From JBCBCP01 sp038530575 (GTDB taxonomy: Bacteria; Pseudomonadota; Alphaproteobacteria; Rhodobacterales; Rhodobacteraceae), in assembly GCA_038530575.1 (NCBI GenBank), contig JBCBCP010000010.1:12126-76125 (forward strand): DNA of 64,000 nucleotides. Direction: 5' to 3'. The translations under genes were made by a program, and so were the position numbers. Shown piece by piece: positions 32,424 to 42,084 of this stretch. Below the pieces are notes generated by a model. That model had not been told where the DNA came from and did no database searches. It saw nothing but the letters and a program-made list of their open reading frames with translations. Every line of letters begins with the position of its first letter. Positions within the stretch are counted from its first letter, which is position 1.

Positions 32424-34913
32424 ATGAAAACGCATGTCAAAGCTCTGGTTGTCGGTGGCGGAGCTGTCGGGACCTCGATCGCCTATCACTTGGCGCGGTT
32501 CGGCTGGGATGATGTGATGTTGCTGGAGCGGGACGAGCTGACCTCCGGCTCGACCTGGCACGCGGCGGGTCTGCTGCCCTATTTCAACATGAGCTACGCC
32601 ACGACCCATATCCACGACTACTCCATCAAGTTCTACAAGACGCTGGAGGAAGAGACCGGGCTGAACGCGGGCTTTGCCGTTGTGGGCAACCTGCGCATGG
32701 CGCAGACGGACGCGCGGATGGATGAGTATATGCTCTATGCCTCCACCGCAGAGACGTGCGGCGTGCCTTACGAGTGGCTGTCGCCTGCGCAGATCAAGGA
32801 GCGCTACCCGCTGGTGCGCACCGAGGATTTGAAAGGCGCGATCTACCACCCGACCGATGGCTATATTAACCCCGCAGACGTGACGATGGCGATGGCCAAG
32901 GGTGCGCGCCAGCGCGGCGTGATGATCGAGCGGAAGTGGCAGGCCGATGCCTTCCACTGGACGGGCAGCCACTGGGACGTGACCTGCACAAAGATGGTCG
33001 AGAAGGGCGGCAATCTCGTCCCCTCGGACGAGCAGATCGTCATTCATGCCGAGCATGTCGTCACCGCATCCGGCAACCACGCGCAGCGCACCGCAAAGAT
33101 GCTCGGCATCAAGATGCCCGCCATCCCGGTCGAACATCAGTTCATCGTGACGGAGCCGGACCCGGCATTGGTCGAATGGCGCAAGAACAACCCCGAACAC
33201 CCCGTTCTGCGCGACGCAGACGCCAAGTGGTACGTGCGCGAAGAGCGCGGCGGCTGGATCCTTGGCCCTTATGAGCGGAACGCACCCGCGCGCTTCGAAT
33301 TCGGTGTGCCGGACAGCTTCCGCGCCGACCTCTTCCCGCTGGACCTCGAGCGGATCGAGGAAGAATACATGTCGATGATCCACCGGATCCCGTCGTCGGA
33401 AGAGGTGGGTCTGAAGGACGATTTCAACGGCCCGATCTGCTATACACCCGATGGCAACCCGCTGGTTGGCCCCGCGCCCGGGCTGCGCAACATGTGGCTG
33501 GCGGAGGGCTTTAGCTTTGGCATCACCGCGGCGGGCGGGACAGGTCACTACCTTGCCCAGCTGATGGTTGAGGGTGAGGCAGAGATCGACATGGCCTCGC
33601 TTGACCCCAAGCGCTACGGCTCTTGGATGACGACCGAGTATGCGGCGCGCAAGAACGAGGAAGCCTACGAGCACGTCTATATCCTGCACCACCCGGACGA
33701 GGAGCGCGAAGTGGCCCGCCCCTTGCGCACCGCGCCGGCCTATGACCGCCAGAAGGCAGCGGGCGCGCAGTTTGGGCAGGTGAACGGCTGGGAACGGCCG
33801 AACTACTACGCGCCAGCAGGGTTCGACGACCATGCGAGCCGCTCCTTCCGCCGCGGCGGCTGGTGGCCGCACGCGGTGGAGGAGGCCAAGGCGATCCGGG
33901 AAGGCGTTGGCCTGATCGACGCGACAGCCTTCACCAAGCACCTTCTGAAAGGGCCGGGGGCGACAGCGTTCCTTGACTGGTTCACCTGCAACAAGCTGCC
34001 GCGCGTGGGCCGCATCAACCTGACCTATGCGCTGACCGCGCATGGCACGACGCGCACCGAATACACCATCGTGCGTCTGGCCGAAGATGAATATTACCTT
34101 GTCAGCGCGGGGGCCTGGACGGCCTATGACAGCGATTTTCTTATGAAGGCCATCGAGGACAAGATGCCGGAATTCGGCTGGATGTCCTGCCATGACGTGA
34201 CCACCCAATGGGGTGTGTTTGCGATTGCCGGGCCGAAATCGCGCGATGTGCTGAAGGACCTGATCGTCGATGCCGACCCGGCCACAGCCCTGTCGAACAA
34301 GCGGTTCCCGTGGCTTTCTTGCCGCGATATCGAGCTGAAGATGTGCCCGGTGCGCGCCATCCGCGTGGCCTATACCGGCGAGCTGGGTTGGGAGTTGCAC
34401 CACCCCATTGAGATGCAGAATTACCTGTGGGATCAGCTGATGGCCGCCGGGGAGCCGCATGGGATGAAGCTGGTCGGCGCGCGGGCGCAGAACTGGCTCC
34501 GGCAAGAGAAGTCCTACCGCGCCTTTGGCACTGAGCTTGGTCGTGATGCAACGCCGCTGGAGGCCGACCTGCCGCGCTTTGTCGACCTGGAGAAGGACTT
34601 CCATGGCAAGGAACGGATGGTGGAGACGGGGGTGCGCTCCAAATGCGTAACGCTGCTGATCGACGGGCCGGAGGATGCCGACCCGTGGGGGCGGGAGGCG
34701 CTCTATGACGGCGACTCCCGCGTGGGCCGCCTGACCTCGGGCGGCTATTCGGTGGCGTTTGGCAAGTCCATCGGGATGGGGTACGTGACGCCTGAGCTGG
34801 CCGTGCCCGGCACCAAGCTGAAGGTGCGGATGTTCGGGAAGCTGTGGGACGCCGAGGTGACCCAGGACAGCCCGTATGATCCAAAGAACGAGGTGATCCG
34901 CAAGGACGGTTAA
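32424..34913 (+). CDS. FAD-dependent dimethylglycine/sarcosine dehydrogenase-like protein with GcvT domain
   Basis: An 829-residue fusion. The N-terminal DAO domain has GGGAVGTSIAYHLA for FAD and STWHAAGLL, where the His is the covalent FAD site known in dimethylglycine dehydrogenases. The C-terminal half is a GcvT aminomethyltransferase fold (VGLIDATAFTKHLLKGPGA, RVAYTGELGWELHHP) that binds tetrahydrofolate. Such enzymes demethylate dimethylglycine, sarcosine or related N-methyl amines and move the C1 unit to THF. It is a single gene behind a terminator; osmolyte breakdown fits a marine lifestyle. The exact substrate is not defined. Confidence 0.87.
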   Translation: MKTHVKALVVGGGAVGTSIAYHLARFGWDDVMLLERDELTSGSTWHAAGLLPYFNMSYATTHIHDYSIKFYKTLEEETGLNAGFAVVGNLRMAQTDARMDEYMLYASTAETCGVPYEWLSPAQIKERYPLVRTEDLKGAIYHPTDGYINPADVTMAMAKGARQRGVMIERKWQADAFHWTGSHWDVTCTKMVEKGGNLVPSDEQIVIHAEHVVTASGNHAQRTAKMLGIKMPAIPVEHQFIVTEPDPALVEWRKNNPEHPVLRDADAKWYVREERGGWILGPYERNAPARFEFGVPDSFRADLFPLDLERIEEEYMSMIHRIPSSEEVGLKDDFNGPICYTPDGNPLVGPAPGLRNMWLAEGFSFGITAAGGTGHYLAQLMVEGEAEIDMASLDPKRYGSWMTTEYAARKNEEAYEHVYILHHPDEEREVARPLRTAPAYDRQKAAGAQFGQVNGWERPNYYAPAGFDDHASRSFRRGGWWPHAVEEAKAIREGVGLIDATAFTKHLLKGPGATAFLDWFTCNKLPRVGRINLTYALTAHGTTRTEYTIVRLAEDEYYLVSAGAWTAYDSDFLMKAIEDKMPEFGWMSCHDVTTQWGVFAIAGPKSRDVLKDLIVDADPATALSNKRFPWLSCRDIELKMCPVRAIRVAYTGELGWELHHPIEMQNYLWDQLMAAGEPHGMKLVGARAQNWLRQEKSYRAFGTELGRDATPLEADLPRFVDLEKDFHGKERMVETGVRSKCVTLLIDGPEDADPWGREALYDGDSRVGRLTSGGYSVAFGKSIGMGYVTPELAVPGTKLKVRMFGKLWDAEVTQDSPYDPKNEVIRKDG

Positions 34914-35470
34914 GGCGTCCGCTCGGCCAAAAGGAACACGGGCCGGGCTTCCGCCTCGTCGTACATGGTGATCACGCCACGCGCGTCGCGCTGGTACTTG
35001 ACCGTCTCGCGTTGCCCGCCGGACGTGATGCGAAGCACGCGCTGCGTCTTGCCCCGGCCCTTGATCTGGAAATCGCGCTGCTGCCGCGCGCGCCGTTCGC
35101 CGGAACTCAGCACCGTTGCCTCGCGGATGTGGCTGCACCGCCCGGCGGGCGCGTCGTCACAATAGAACGGGGCAAAGGTGATGCGCAGGCTGCGCGAGCT
35201 GGACAACTTGTGCAGTTCCGTGCGGCGCCCTTGTGCGTCGTAAAAGGACAGGCGGTACGGCGCACCTTCAACGGCCCCTGAACGCAGGACGTACTGGGCG
35301 ATGACATGCTTTCCGTTCTCTTGCCCGCGGTAGATCCAGACCCGCGTCGGCTGCCCGCCCTTGGGGCCATAGAAGAACTGTGTCCCCTTTGCGATCTTCG
35401 AAAAATCAATGCCGCCGGCCAGCGCCGGCGCGCCGGACAGGGCCAGCAGCAACAGGATCATGCGCACCAT
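34910..35470 (-). CDS. Exported protein of unknown function
   Basis: A 186-residue protein with a signal peptide (LLLLALSGAPALAGG). The mature part is basic and beta-rich, with one cysteine pair (YCDDAPAGRC) and a C-terminal stretch RETVKYQRDARGVITMYDE. I do not recognise the family. ATG 35470 has a good AGGAGA site; an in-frame reading extending to 35851 only shadows the GH25 gene. It is convergent with the GcvT-fusion gene, overlapping its stop by four bases. Confidence 0.75.
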   Translation of the reverse strand: MVRMILLLLALSGAPALAGGIDFSKIAKGTQFFYGPKGGQPTRVWIYRGQENGKHVIAQYVLRSGAVEGAPYRLSFYDAQGRRTELHKLSSSRSLRITFAPFYCDDAPAGRCSHIREATVLSSGERRARQQRDFQIKGRGKTQRVLRITSGGQRETVKYQRDARGVITMYDEAEARPVFLLAERTP

Positions 35471-35502
35471 ATTCTGTCTCCTGACGATAACTCTTTGCCC
35501 AC

Positions 35503-36264
35503 CTAAAGCGCCCGCCGCGCCAGCCAAGCTTCCCACTCTTCCCGAGTGCCACCCCACGCGTTGATGTCCACTTCGCCCACCGTGTTCGGCAGCGTCCCCG
35601 TCGCCGTGTACTGCCAGAAGCGCCAGGGTTGACCCGGGTAGGCCTCCGCCGGGGTCTTGGCCGTCGTGCGCAGCCAAAACTCGTAGCCGCGCAAGGAACG
35701 CAGCCCCGCATCCTCGTAGAACCCCGGTGTCGTGTAGATGATCGGGCGCTGGCCGTAATGCGCCTCTACGATATCCAGCCAAACCTTCATCTCCGCCTGC
35801 ACCGTCGCTGCATCGGGGCGCCGCTGGCAGGTCGGGGAGAACGGGTTCCACTCCATGTCCAGCACGGGGGGCAGCATTCCCGGCACACGGCGGACTTTCG
35901 AGATGAAGAACCGCGCCTGCACCTCCGGCGCCGTGCAGAAGTAATAGAAGTGATAGGCCCCGCGCCGGATGCCCGCCGCCCCCGCGCCGCGCCAGTGGTC
36001 GCGGAAGGCCGGGTCCGCCAGATCACCGCCCTCGGTCGCTTTCAGGAACACGAACTCGATCCCCACCGCCTTCGCCCGCGCCCAGTCGACGGAGGTTTGG
36101 AAGCGCGAGGCGTCCATGCCCTGCACCGGATAGCTGGTGGGCGCCCGCCCGCTAAACCGCACCGGGTCCGTGTCGCCGATCACCATCGGGCCACTGAATG
36201 GGGCAGGGACAGAACCACAGGCCGCCAAGAGGACAAACGCAAACAGAGAGATAATCCGAACCAT
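35503..36264 (-). CDS. GH25-family lysozyme, lipoprotein
   Basis: A 253-residue protein. The N-terminus has a lipobox LLAAC with C16 as the lipidated residue. The GH25 barrel follows: GMDASRF with D51, FVFLKATEGG, RGAYHFYYF, and the catalytic pair D136/E138 in VLDMEWN; WRFWQYTATGTL closes the domain. It should cleave the glycan strands of peptidoglycan at the outer or inner membrane face. It precedes the small exported protein by 32 bp on the same strand. Confidence 0.87.
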   Translation of the reverse strand: MVRIISLFAFVLLAACGSVPAPFSGPMVIGDTDPVRFSGRAPTSYPVQGMDASRFQTSVDWARAKAVGIEFVFLKATEGGDLADPAFRDHWRGAGAAGIRRGAYHFYYFCTAPEVQARFFISKVRRVPGMLPPVLDMEWNPFSPTCQRRPDAATVQAEMKVWLDIVEAHYGQRPIIYTTPGFYEDAGLRSLRGYEFWLRTTAKTPAEAYPGQPWRFWQYTATGTLPNTVGEVDINAWGGTREEWEAWLARRAL

Positions 36265-36314
36265 AACAGCACCCTAGCCAGTCGATTCCAAACGTACGAG
36301 GCCTCGTGCAGTCA

Positions 36315-37379
36315 TCAGCCGAAACGCGCTGGCGACAGGCTTGCCACCGTTGCCGCATCGATCTCCGGGCTGCGGCCCAGCACCAGATCCGCCGTGAGCC
36401 TGCTCGCTGCAGGCGAGGTTTGCATCCCGTAGCCGCCTTGGCCGGCACACCAGACGAACTCCGGTACGTCCCGATCGCGCCCCAGCACCAGCACCCGATC
36501 GGGCGCAAAGCTGCGAAGGCCGGCCCAGGATGTCTCCACCCGGGTCACCTCCTCGGTGACATGGCTTGCATAACGGTCCAGCCCCTCGGCCAGCACCATG
36601 TCGTCGGCCCAGGCGTCATGTGGCTCAACCGGGTCCTCATCGGCGGGCGACACCAGAAGCTTGCCTGCGTCGGGTTTGGCATACCAACTCTCGCCAACTC
36701 CGAAAAAAATTGGCCAGCGTGTCACGTCATGCCCGCCGGGCGCGGGGATCCGCGCCATCGACCTACGGAAGGGCGTGATGCCCACCGGCGCGACACCAGC
36801 CATCGCGGCCACGCCATCAGCCCACGCGCCCGCGGCGTTCACCAGCGTCGGCGCGCGATATGTCTCGCCGCTCGCCGTCACCTCCCAGCCGCTGTTCCGC
36901 GTAATCGCGGATACCCGCGCGCCGGTCACGACGCGCCCACCATTGCCGCGCACGACCCTTGCAAAATCCTGGATCAGCTTGTCGGTATCAATATCATAGG
37001 CCTCGGCGTGAAAGGCCGCCCGCGCCACCGACCCGTTCAGGATCGGGATGATCCCGCGCGCCTCTTCCACCGAAATCTCGGGGCAGTTCAGCGCGGCCAT
37101 ATCGCCCGCAAACCCCTCATCTTCTCCCGCCCGTGCCAGCAGCATGAAGCCCCGGTCCGACAGGTATCCACCATCCTTGTGGAAGGCGGCAGAGGCCCGG
37201 TTCAGCGCCACCACTGAGGGCTTGCCGTAGCTTTCCTCAAACAGCGCCGCCGACCGGCCAGAGGCGTGGTAGCCCAGCGCGTCCTCGCCCTCCAGCACGG
37301 TGACCCGCGCATGTTCCGATAGGCGCGCTGCTGCGGAAATTCCTGCGATCCCGCCGCCGATGACAATGACGTCGGTCAT
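36315..37379 (-). CDS. FAD-dependent amino acid oxidase/dehydrogenase (DAO family)
   Basis: A 354-residue single-domain flavoprotein. FAD binding is shown by VIGGGIAGISAAARL and by GYHASGRSAALFEESYG, which resembles D-arginine dehydrogenase-type enzymes. The C-terminal GQGGYGMQTSPAAS closes the FAD site. It should oxidise a D-amino acid or amine with electron transfer to quinone or oxygen. It overlaps the aldo/keto reductase gene by ATGA, so the two are co-translated. Substrate unknown. Confidence 0.83.
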   Translation of the reverse strand: MTDVIVIGGGIAGISAAARLSEHARVTVLEGEDALGYHASGRSAALFEESYGKPSVVALNRASAAFHKDGGYLSDRGFMLLARAGEDEGFAGDMAALNCPEISVEEARGIIPILNGSVARAAFHAEAYDIDTDKLIQDFARVVRGNGGRVVTGARVSAITRNSGWEVTASGETYRAPTLVNAAGAWADGVAAMAGVAPVGITPFRRSMARIPAPGGHDVTRWPIFFGVGESWYAKPDAGKLLVSPADEDPVEPHDAWADDMVLAEGLDRYASHVTEEVTRVETSWAGLRSFAPDRVLVLGRDRDVPEFVWCAGQGGYGMQTSPAASRLTADLVLGRSPEIDAATVASLSPARFG

Positions 37380-38308
37380 GCTTCCTCGATCCGGTCCGTG
37401 GCAGGGGGTGGCGTGATGCTGAGCGCGGTGATCTGCGCGTACAGCTCTGCCGTCATCTCGAAACCGGCGGCGTCGAGCGACGGACGCAACTGGCCCACAT
37501 CGCGGGCCGAGATGATGGGCGAGGGGCGGCTGTCATGCGCCGCAACCCACGCGACGGCCAGCGTGGCCGGGTCCACCCCCAGCGTCTCCGCCAGCTTCGC
37601 AAGCCCCTTGGCCGCCTCGTGCATCCAAGGCAGGCCGTAGCGTGCAGCATAGCGCGTGTCTTCCGTCAGCCGCCCGGTGCCACCCGTCGCGTATTTTCCG
37701 GTCAGCAGCCCGCCACCCAGCGGTGAATATGGCACCGCAAGAATACCCTGATCGGCGCACATCGGCAGCAGCTCAACCTCCGCCTGCCGTTTGACAAGGC
37801 TGTACATCGGCTGGATCACGTCGATCCGCGTGCCGAACTCTGCGGCGATGGCTTGCGCCTTCATCACCTGCCATGCGGCGAAATTCGACAGGCCGATATG
37901 CCGGATTGTCCCGCGCGCCTGCAGGTCGGCGAGGGTGCCGAGGCTTTCCCGTAGGTCCGTACTCGGGTCAAAGCGGTGCAGGTACATCAGATCGATCACG
38001 TCGATGCCCATCCGCCCCAGTGACATCTGGGCCTGAGCCAGGACATTCTCGCGCCCCGCGCCGCCCGTATAGGCGACCTTGCTGGCGATGAAGACATCCT
38101 CGCGCTCCGCCGCAATGAACTGGCCCAGCAATGTCTCTGACGCGCCCTCGGTATAGACCCAAGCGGTGTCGAAATGCGTGACCCCCGCCGCGCGGCAGGC
38201 GTCATACATCGCGCGGGATGCGGCCGTATCCGCCCGCCCGCCAAACTGCATTGTGCCAAAGGTCAGGCCCGTGACCGTATTTCCCGAAAGCGTACGTAAC
38301 TGTGTCAT
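37376..38308 (-). CDS. Aldo/keto reductase
   Basis: A 310-residue TIM-barrel oxidoreductase. The catalytic set is D47 and Y52 in FDTAWVYTEG, K77 in IASKV and a His in MYLHRFD. GLSNFAAWQ and the C-terminal IISARDVGQL bind NADP(H). It resembles L-galactose/D-threo-aldose dehydrogenase-like AKRs. I use ATG 38308, which gives the family start MTQLRTLSG; a TTG at 38338 adds ten residues. It leads a two-gene operon with the flavoprotein. Confidence 0.85.
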   Translation of the reverse strand: MTQLRTLSGNTVTGLTFGTMQFGGRADTAASRAMYDACRAAGVTHFDTAWVYTEGASETLLGQFIAAEREDVFIASKVAYTGGAGRENVLAQAQMSLGRMGIDVIDLMYLHRFDPSTDLRESLGTLADLQARGTIRHIGLSNFAAWQVMKAQAIAAEFGTRIDVIQPMYSLVKRQAEVELLPMCADQGILAVPYSPLGGGLLTGKYATGGTGRLTEDTRYAARYGLPWMHEAAKGLAKLAETLGVDPATLAVAWVAAHDSRPSPIISARDVGQLRPSLDAAGFEMTAELYAQITALSITPPPATDRIEEA

Positions 38309-38402
38309 ACCCAACGCGTCCCATGATTTTTCCTGCAAGGCAATGGTTTAGCGGACGGGGCCTGATACACCTTGCGCACCCACTTCATGACGCGAGCCTC
38401 CC

Positions 38403-39884
38403 ATGCCCCTCAATATTGTCTCTTTCACGACCGTCACGGCCGGCTTCAACAGCACGACCGACCTGCGCGACGGCAACGCAATCATCGTCCCGGGCGGTGA
38501 CGGCTTGGTTGCGAACACGGCGGGTGTCGTGCGTTTCTTTATCGGCGGCACCATCCTGTCGACGACCGGCACCGGCCTTGTCATCACGGACAGCGATGCA
38601 CGGCTTAGCGTGCAAAGCAGCCCAACTTCGGGAACAATCGGGGAAATTCATGGCGGCCTCTACGGCGTGCATGTGATCGGCTCCCAGTTCAACTTTCAGA
38701 ATAACGGGCGGATCACCGGCGACAGCGTCGGGATGCGCTTCGACAACGTCCAGATCAACAGAAACTTTGGCGACTTCTTTACGAATAGGGCCGAAATCCT
38801 CGGCCGCATCGCGGGTGTGGAATTCGTGGACAGCACGGTAGACAAACTGGTCAATAACAGCACCATCTCCGGCGCGCGCGACGGGCTGCTCTTCGGCGGC
38901 GCGATCACCGGCAACACCCGGATCGAGAATGGCGGTCTGATCACCGGGCTGGGCGGCGTCGGCATCCGGTTGACCGCCGGGGCGAGCGATCTGAGCGATA
39001 CGGTCACGATTTCGAACACCGGCACGATCCTTGGCGCCGGCGCCGCGATCAAGGCCGGCGCGCACAATACAATCACGCTCGACAATGAAGGGACGATTAC
39101 CGGCGATGTTTTCATGCTGGGCGGCGGCACCGTGGAAAACACGGGCGTGATCCTTGGCCGCATCATTGGCTCAAGCGGCGCCGATACGGTCGAGACGAGC
39201 GGCGTCATCACCGGCGCGGTCATCCTGCAAGGCGGTGATGATCTGTTCGATGCCAACGATGCCGTGACAGGTCTCGGGGCCGCCCCGCAAGGCTACGACG
39301 TGCGCGGCGGGGCGGGCAACGATACGCTCTCGGGCGGCGTCCGGGACGACACCCTGAACGGCGGCGGCGACGCGGATGAGCTGATCGGAGGCGCGGGCAA
39401 TGACAGCCTGATCGGCGCGGCGGGGAACGATACCCTCTTCGGCGGGGCGGATGCGGACACGCTGATCGGCGGGGCGGGCGCGGACTCGCTTGTGGGCAAT
39501 ACGGGCAATGACCGGCTTGTCGGCGGGGCGGATGCGGACGTCCTGCAAGGGGACGAAGGCAACGACGTTCTCATCGGTCAGGGCGGTAATGATACCCTGC
39601 GCGGCGATGGCGGCAACGATACGATGGTTGGCGGGGCAGGGGCCGACGTGTTCCTCTTCTCCGGCACGTTTGACAGCGACCGCATCACCGATTTCAACGT
39701 GGCCGAAGACGTGCTGGACCTGACCGCCTACAGCATCAGCGATCTGGCTGGGCTTCAGGCGGCTGGTGCGCTGACAGACATTGGTACGAATCTGCAGATT
39801 GACCTCGGCCCGACAGGCGATTTGGGATCTGTCATCCTCGTCGGCGTGCAGATCGCCGATCTGACAGATGCCAACCTGCTCTAG
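38403..39884 (+). CDS. RTX calcium-binding repeat protein
   Basis: A 493-residue acidic protein without signal peptide. Residues 1-290 are rich in Gly, Thr, Ile and Asn with repeated beta-helix-like turns (NNGRITGD, NTGTILGAG, NEGTITGD). Residues about 300-420 hold RTX nonapeptides (GGAGNDTLS, GGADADTLI). The end FLFSGTFDSDRITDFNVAEDVLDLT is the usual C-terminal peptidase M10-type secretion region. Type I export is likely. It resembles the other RTX gene at 25062 only in the repeats. Confidence 0.85.
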   Translation: MPLNIVSFTTVTAGFNSTTDLRDGNAIIVPGGDGLVANTAGVVRFFIGGTILSTTGTGLVITDSDARLSVQSSPTSGTIGEIHGGLYGVHVIGSQFNFQNNGRITGDSVGMRFDNVQINRNFGDFFTNRAEILGRIAGVEFVDSTVDKLVNNSTISGARDGLLFGGAITGNTRIENGGLITGLGGVGIRLTAGASDLSDTVTISNTGTILGAGAAIKAGAHNTITLDNEGTITGDVFMLGGGTVENTGVILGRIIGSSGADTVETSGVITGAVILQGGDDLFDANDAVTGLGAAPQGYDVRGGAGNDTLSGGVRDDTLNGGGDADELIGGAGNDSLIGAAGNDTLFGGADADTLIGGAGADSLVGNTGNDRLVGGADADVLQGDEGNDVLIGQGGNDTLRGDGGNDTMVGGAGADVFLFSGTFDSDRITDFNVAEDVLDLTAYSISDLAGLQAAGALTDIGTNLQIDLGPTGDLGSVILVGVQIADLTDANLL

Positions 39885-39887
39885 AGC

Positions 39888-40496
39888 CTATCCATGGCCC
39901 AGCGCCGTGGCCCGCTGATAGGCGGGCCGCGCGTGGATGCGCTCCACAAAATCGCGCAGCCGTGGAAAGTCCTCGCCGCGCTTCTGCAACATCGCGATCT
40001 CGGCCGGGAAGGACAACATAATATCCACCGCCGATAGATCATCCAGCACGAAATGCCCCGAAGGGCGCAGGACATCGTTCATGTAGCCATAATGGCTGTC
40101 CAGCTGCTGCTGAATGCGCGGGTGCAACGGCGCACCCGCCTCGCCCAGCCGGCCCACATAAAGGTTAAGCAGGATCGGCGTCATGGCCGACCCTTCGGCA
40201 AAGTGCATCAGCTCCAGATGCTGGACATACGCATCCGTGCCCATGTGCGGCACCATCTGCGGCGCATGCGCTGCACACAGCAGCTCGACGATCGCCGCGC
40301 TTTCGGTCACGAGGCGCCCCTCGATCTCGACCATCGGTGACTTGCCCAGCGGGTGGATCGCCATCAGCTCGGGCGGGGCGAGGTTGGTCTTGGCATCGCG
40401 CGCGTAGGCCTGCACCTTGTAAGGCACGCCAAGCTCTTCGAGCAGCCAAAGAATACGGTGCGAGCGGGACCTGTTGAGGTGGTGCAAAACGATCAT
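39888..40496 (-). CDS. Glutathione S-transferase family protein
   Basis: A 202-residue GST. The thioredoxin-like domain starts MIVLHHLNRSRSHRILWLLEELG, with the glutathione-binding loop HPLGKSPMVE and the TESAAI motif; the helical C-domain has DDLSAVDIMLSFPAE. A serine or asparagine near the N-terminus would replace the usual Tyr. It conjugates or reduces electrophiles with glutathione in the cytoplasm. ATG 40496 was chosen because upstream residues of the longer reading have no similarity to the family. Confidence 0.85.
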   Translation of the reverse strand: MIVLHHLNRSRSHRILWLLEELGVPYKVQAYARDAKTNLAPPELMAIHPLGKSPMVEIEGRLVTESAAIVELLCAAHAPQMVPHMGTDAYVQHLELMHFAEGSAMTPILLNLYVGRLGEAGAPLHPRIQQQLDSHYGYMNDVLRPSGHFVLDDLSAVDIMLSFPAEIAMLQKRGEDFPRLRDFVERIHARPAYQRATALGHG

Positions 40497-40532
40497 GGCG
40501 CTACGTTGCCCCGCGGGCAGAGGAGACACAAG

Positions 40533-41192
40533 ATGGCCGATGGCTTTGACGAGATGGTGACGGACGCGCGGGCGTTCTTTACCGAGCTGCGCGCCAACAA
40601 TTCCAAGGAGTGGTTCGAGCCGCACAAGGCCCGCTACAAGGACCGCATCGCCGCGCCCGCCGCCCTGTTCGCTGATCTGATGGCCGAGGATCTGGCGCGC
40701 ATCACCGGCAAGGCCCACGCGCCAAAGGTGTTCCGCATCTACCGCGATGTGCGCTTTTCAAAGGACAAGACGCCGCTGAACGCGCATCTGCACCTGCTCT
40801 GGTCGCCCGGCGACAAGGACGCGCTGGCCCCCTCGTGGTTCTGGGGGCTGAGCCCGGATTATCTGGTGCTGGCGATGGGCGTGGTGGGGCTGAAGGGCCC
40901 GGACCTGACCCGCTACCGCGCCTTTGTGGACAGCTGGGGCGACGGGCTGAGCGATGCGCTGGAGGGCGCGATGGCCAAGGGCGCCAGCTTTGGCGATTGG
41001 GGCGGCGCGCCGCTGAAACGCGTGCCCAAACCCTACGAGCAAGACCATCCGCACGCCGAGCTGCTCAGGCGCAAGGGCTTTACCCTGTCGATCCCAATCG
41101 AAGGCTGGCAAGAGGCAGGCGTGCTCAAGGCGACGCTGGCCCGCGTGGCTGACCTGAAACCGGTCTGGGACGCATTCGATACGCATTTGTAG
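40533..41192 (+). CDS. DUF2461 (TIGR02453) family protein
   Basis: A 219-residue protein with the family opening FFTELRANNSKEWFEPHKARYKD, followed by KVFRIYRDVRFSKDKTPL and the late RRKGFTLSIPIE. Function of the family is unknown; it is soluble and widely conserved. ATG 40533 follows AGAGGAGA. It is divergent from the GST gene with 36 bp between. Confidence 0.83.
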   Translation: MADGFDEMVTDARAFFTELRANNSKEWFEPHKARYKDRIAAPAALFADLMAEDLARITGKAHAPKVFRIYRDVRFSKDKTPLNAHLHLLWSPGDKDALAPSWFWGLSPDYLVLAMGVVGLKGPDLTRYRAFVDSWGDGLSDALEGAMAKGASFGDWGGAPLKRVPKPYEQDHPHAELLRRKGFTLSIPIEGWQEAGVLKATLARVADLKPVWDAFDTHL

Positions 41193-41285
41193 CGCATTTG
41201 AAAGACTTGCCGGCTGCGTGGAAAGCAAACGGTAACCCGGCCCCGTCAGAACACCTGCCAAACAGGTTTCAGAACGGAGCCGCCG

Positions 41286-42002
41286 ATGCGCCTATTTCTA
41301 ACGGTCCTATGTTTTTTTTGGCTTAGCCTCGCATGGACAAACGCGGCGCAGCCCCAAGCCGTGTCAATCTTGTCCCAAGGCGCCGCAACCGGGGGGCAGG
41401 GGGCCTTCATCGATATACGGACTGAACCGCAGCGTGGCGGGGCAAGCCTTTTTGCGGGGCCGCGCAGGGGTCTGTTCGAACCCGTCGCACCGCGAGCGGT
41501 TGCGCCCATCCTCGGCCCACGTAACGCGCGCGTCGCCGCGTTGCGCGACCTTATCGCCAAGGCCGAAGCGGGCGCCAAGGGATATGACGCGGTTCAATAT
41601 GGCGCGCGGATCAAAACGCCGCGTCCGCCGACGCAGATGACGGTGGCGCAGATTTACGACTGGATCGACGCAACCCCCGGCCAGCCTCACGCCATCGGGC
41701 GTTACCAGTTCATCCCGTCGACGCTTCGCAGCCTGATGGCGCGCACCGGCGTGGACCCGCAGACGCGCTTTTCCCCCGCACTGCAGGACAGGCTGGCGGA
41801 TGAACTTCTGGCCGATGCAGGTATGGCCCGCTTTCTCTCCGGTGATCTCAGCCAGGAAGGGTTCATGAACAACCTTGCCAAGATCTGGGCGGGTCTGCCC
41901 AACGACACCGGAAAATCGCATTACCACGGCTATGCGGGCAACAAGGCGACCATGACATGGTCCTACTTTCACGCGGCCATGGAACGGATTTTTCCCAGCT
42001 GA
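41286..42002 (+). CDS. Exported lysozyme-like (muramidase fold) protein
   Basis: A 238-residue protein with a signal peptide (FWLSLAWTNAAQ). The C-terminal 150 residues carry a lysozyme-like domain: LRDLIAKAEAGAKGYDAVQYG with a candidate catalytic Glu, then MTVAQIYDWID and HAIGRYQFIPSTLRSLMARTGV. GRYQFIP is typical of phage endolysin and GH104-like muramidases. The first 80 residues are a linker. It probably cuts peptidoglycan in the periplasm. A GGAG site precedes the ATG. Confidence 0.75.
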   Translation: MRLFLTVLCFFWLSLAWTNAAQPQAVSILSQGAATGGQGAFIDIRTEPQRGGASLFAGPRRGLFEPVAPRAVAPILGPRNARVAALRDLIAKAEAGAKGYDAVQYGARIKTPRPPTQMTVAQIYDWIDATPGQPHAIGRYQFIPSTLRSLMARTGVDPQTRFSPALQDRLADELLADAGMARFLSGDLSQEGFMNNLAKIWAGLPNDTGKSHYHGYAGNKATMTWSYFHAAMERIFPS

Positions 42003-42013
42003 CGTACCGCCAT

Positions 42014-42027
42014 TTGATCCCGGTCAA
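42014..42027. promoter_or_regulatory. FNR/FnrL-type box upstream of the DUF465 gene
   Basis: TTGATCCCGGTCAA is a perfect TTGA-N6-TCAA dyad. Its centre (42020.5) is 29-34 bp before a weak -10 candidate GGATAC at 42052-42057, which would place it near -42 from the start of transcription, the class II activator position. Confidence 0.55.
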
Positions 42028-42084
42028 GGACGGCTTGCCGCCTGCGGTGTTGGATACGTGTGACCCCAACACAGGAGAGCGCAC

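Noticed and set aside
31839..35138. 1099-residue open frame on the - strand
   Set aside because: It lies antisense to the D-lactate dehydrogenase-like gene and the GcvT-fusion gene; its product is His/Arg/Gly-rich without motifs and crosses an intergenic terminator. A high-GC shadow frame.
34910..35851. 313-residue reading of the exported protein gene
   Set aside because: The first 127 residues only shadow the GH25 gene; a signal peptide and AGGAGA mark the start at 35470.
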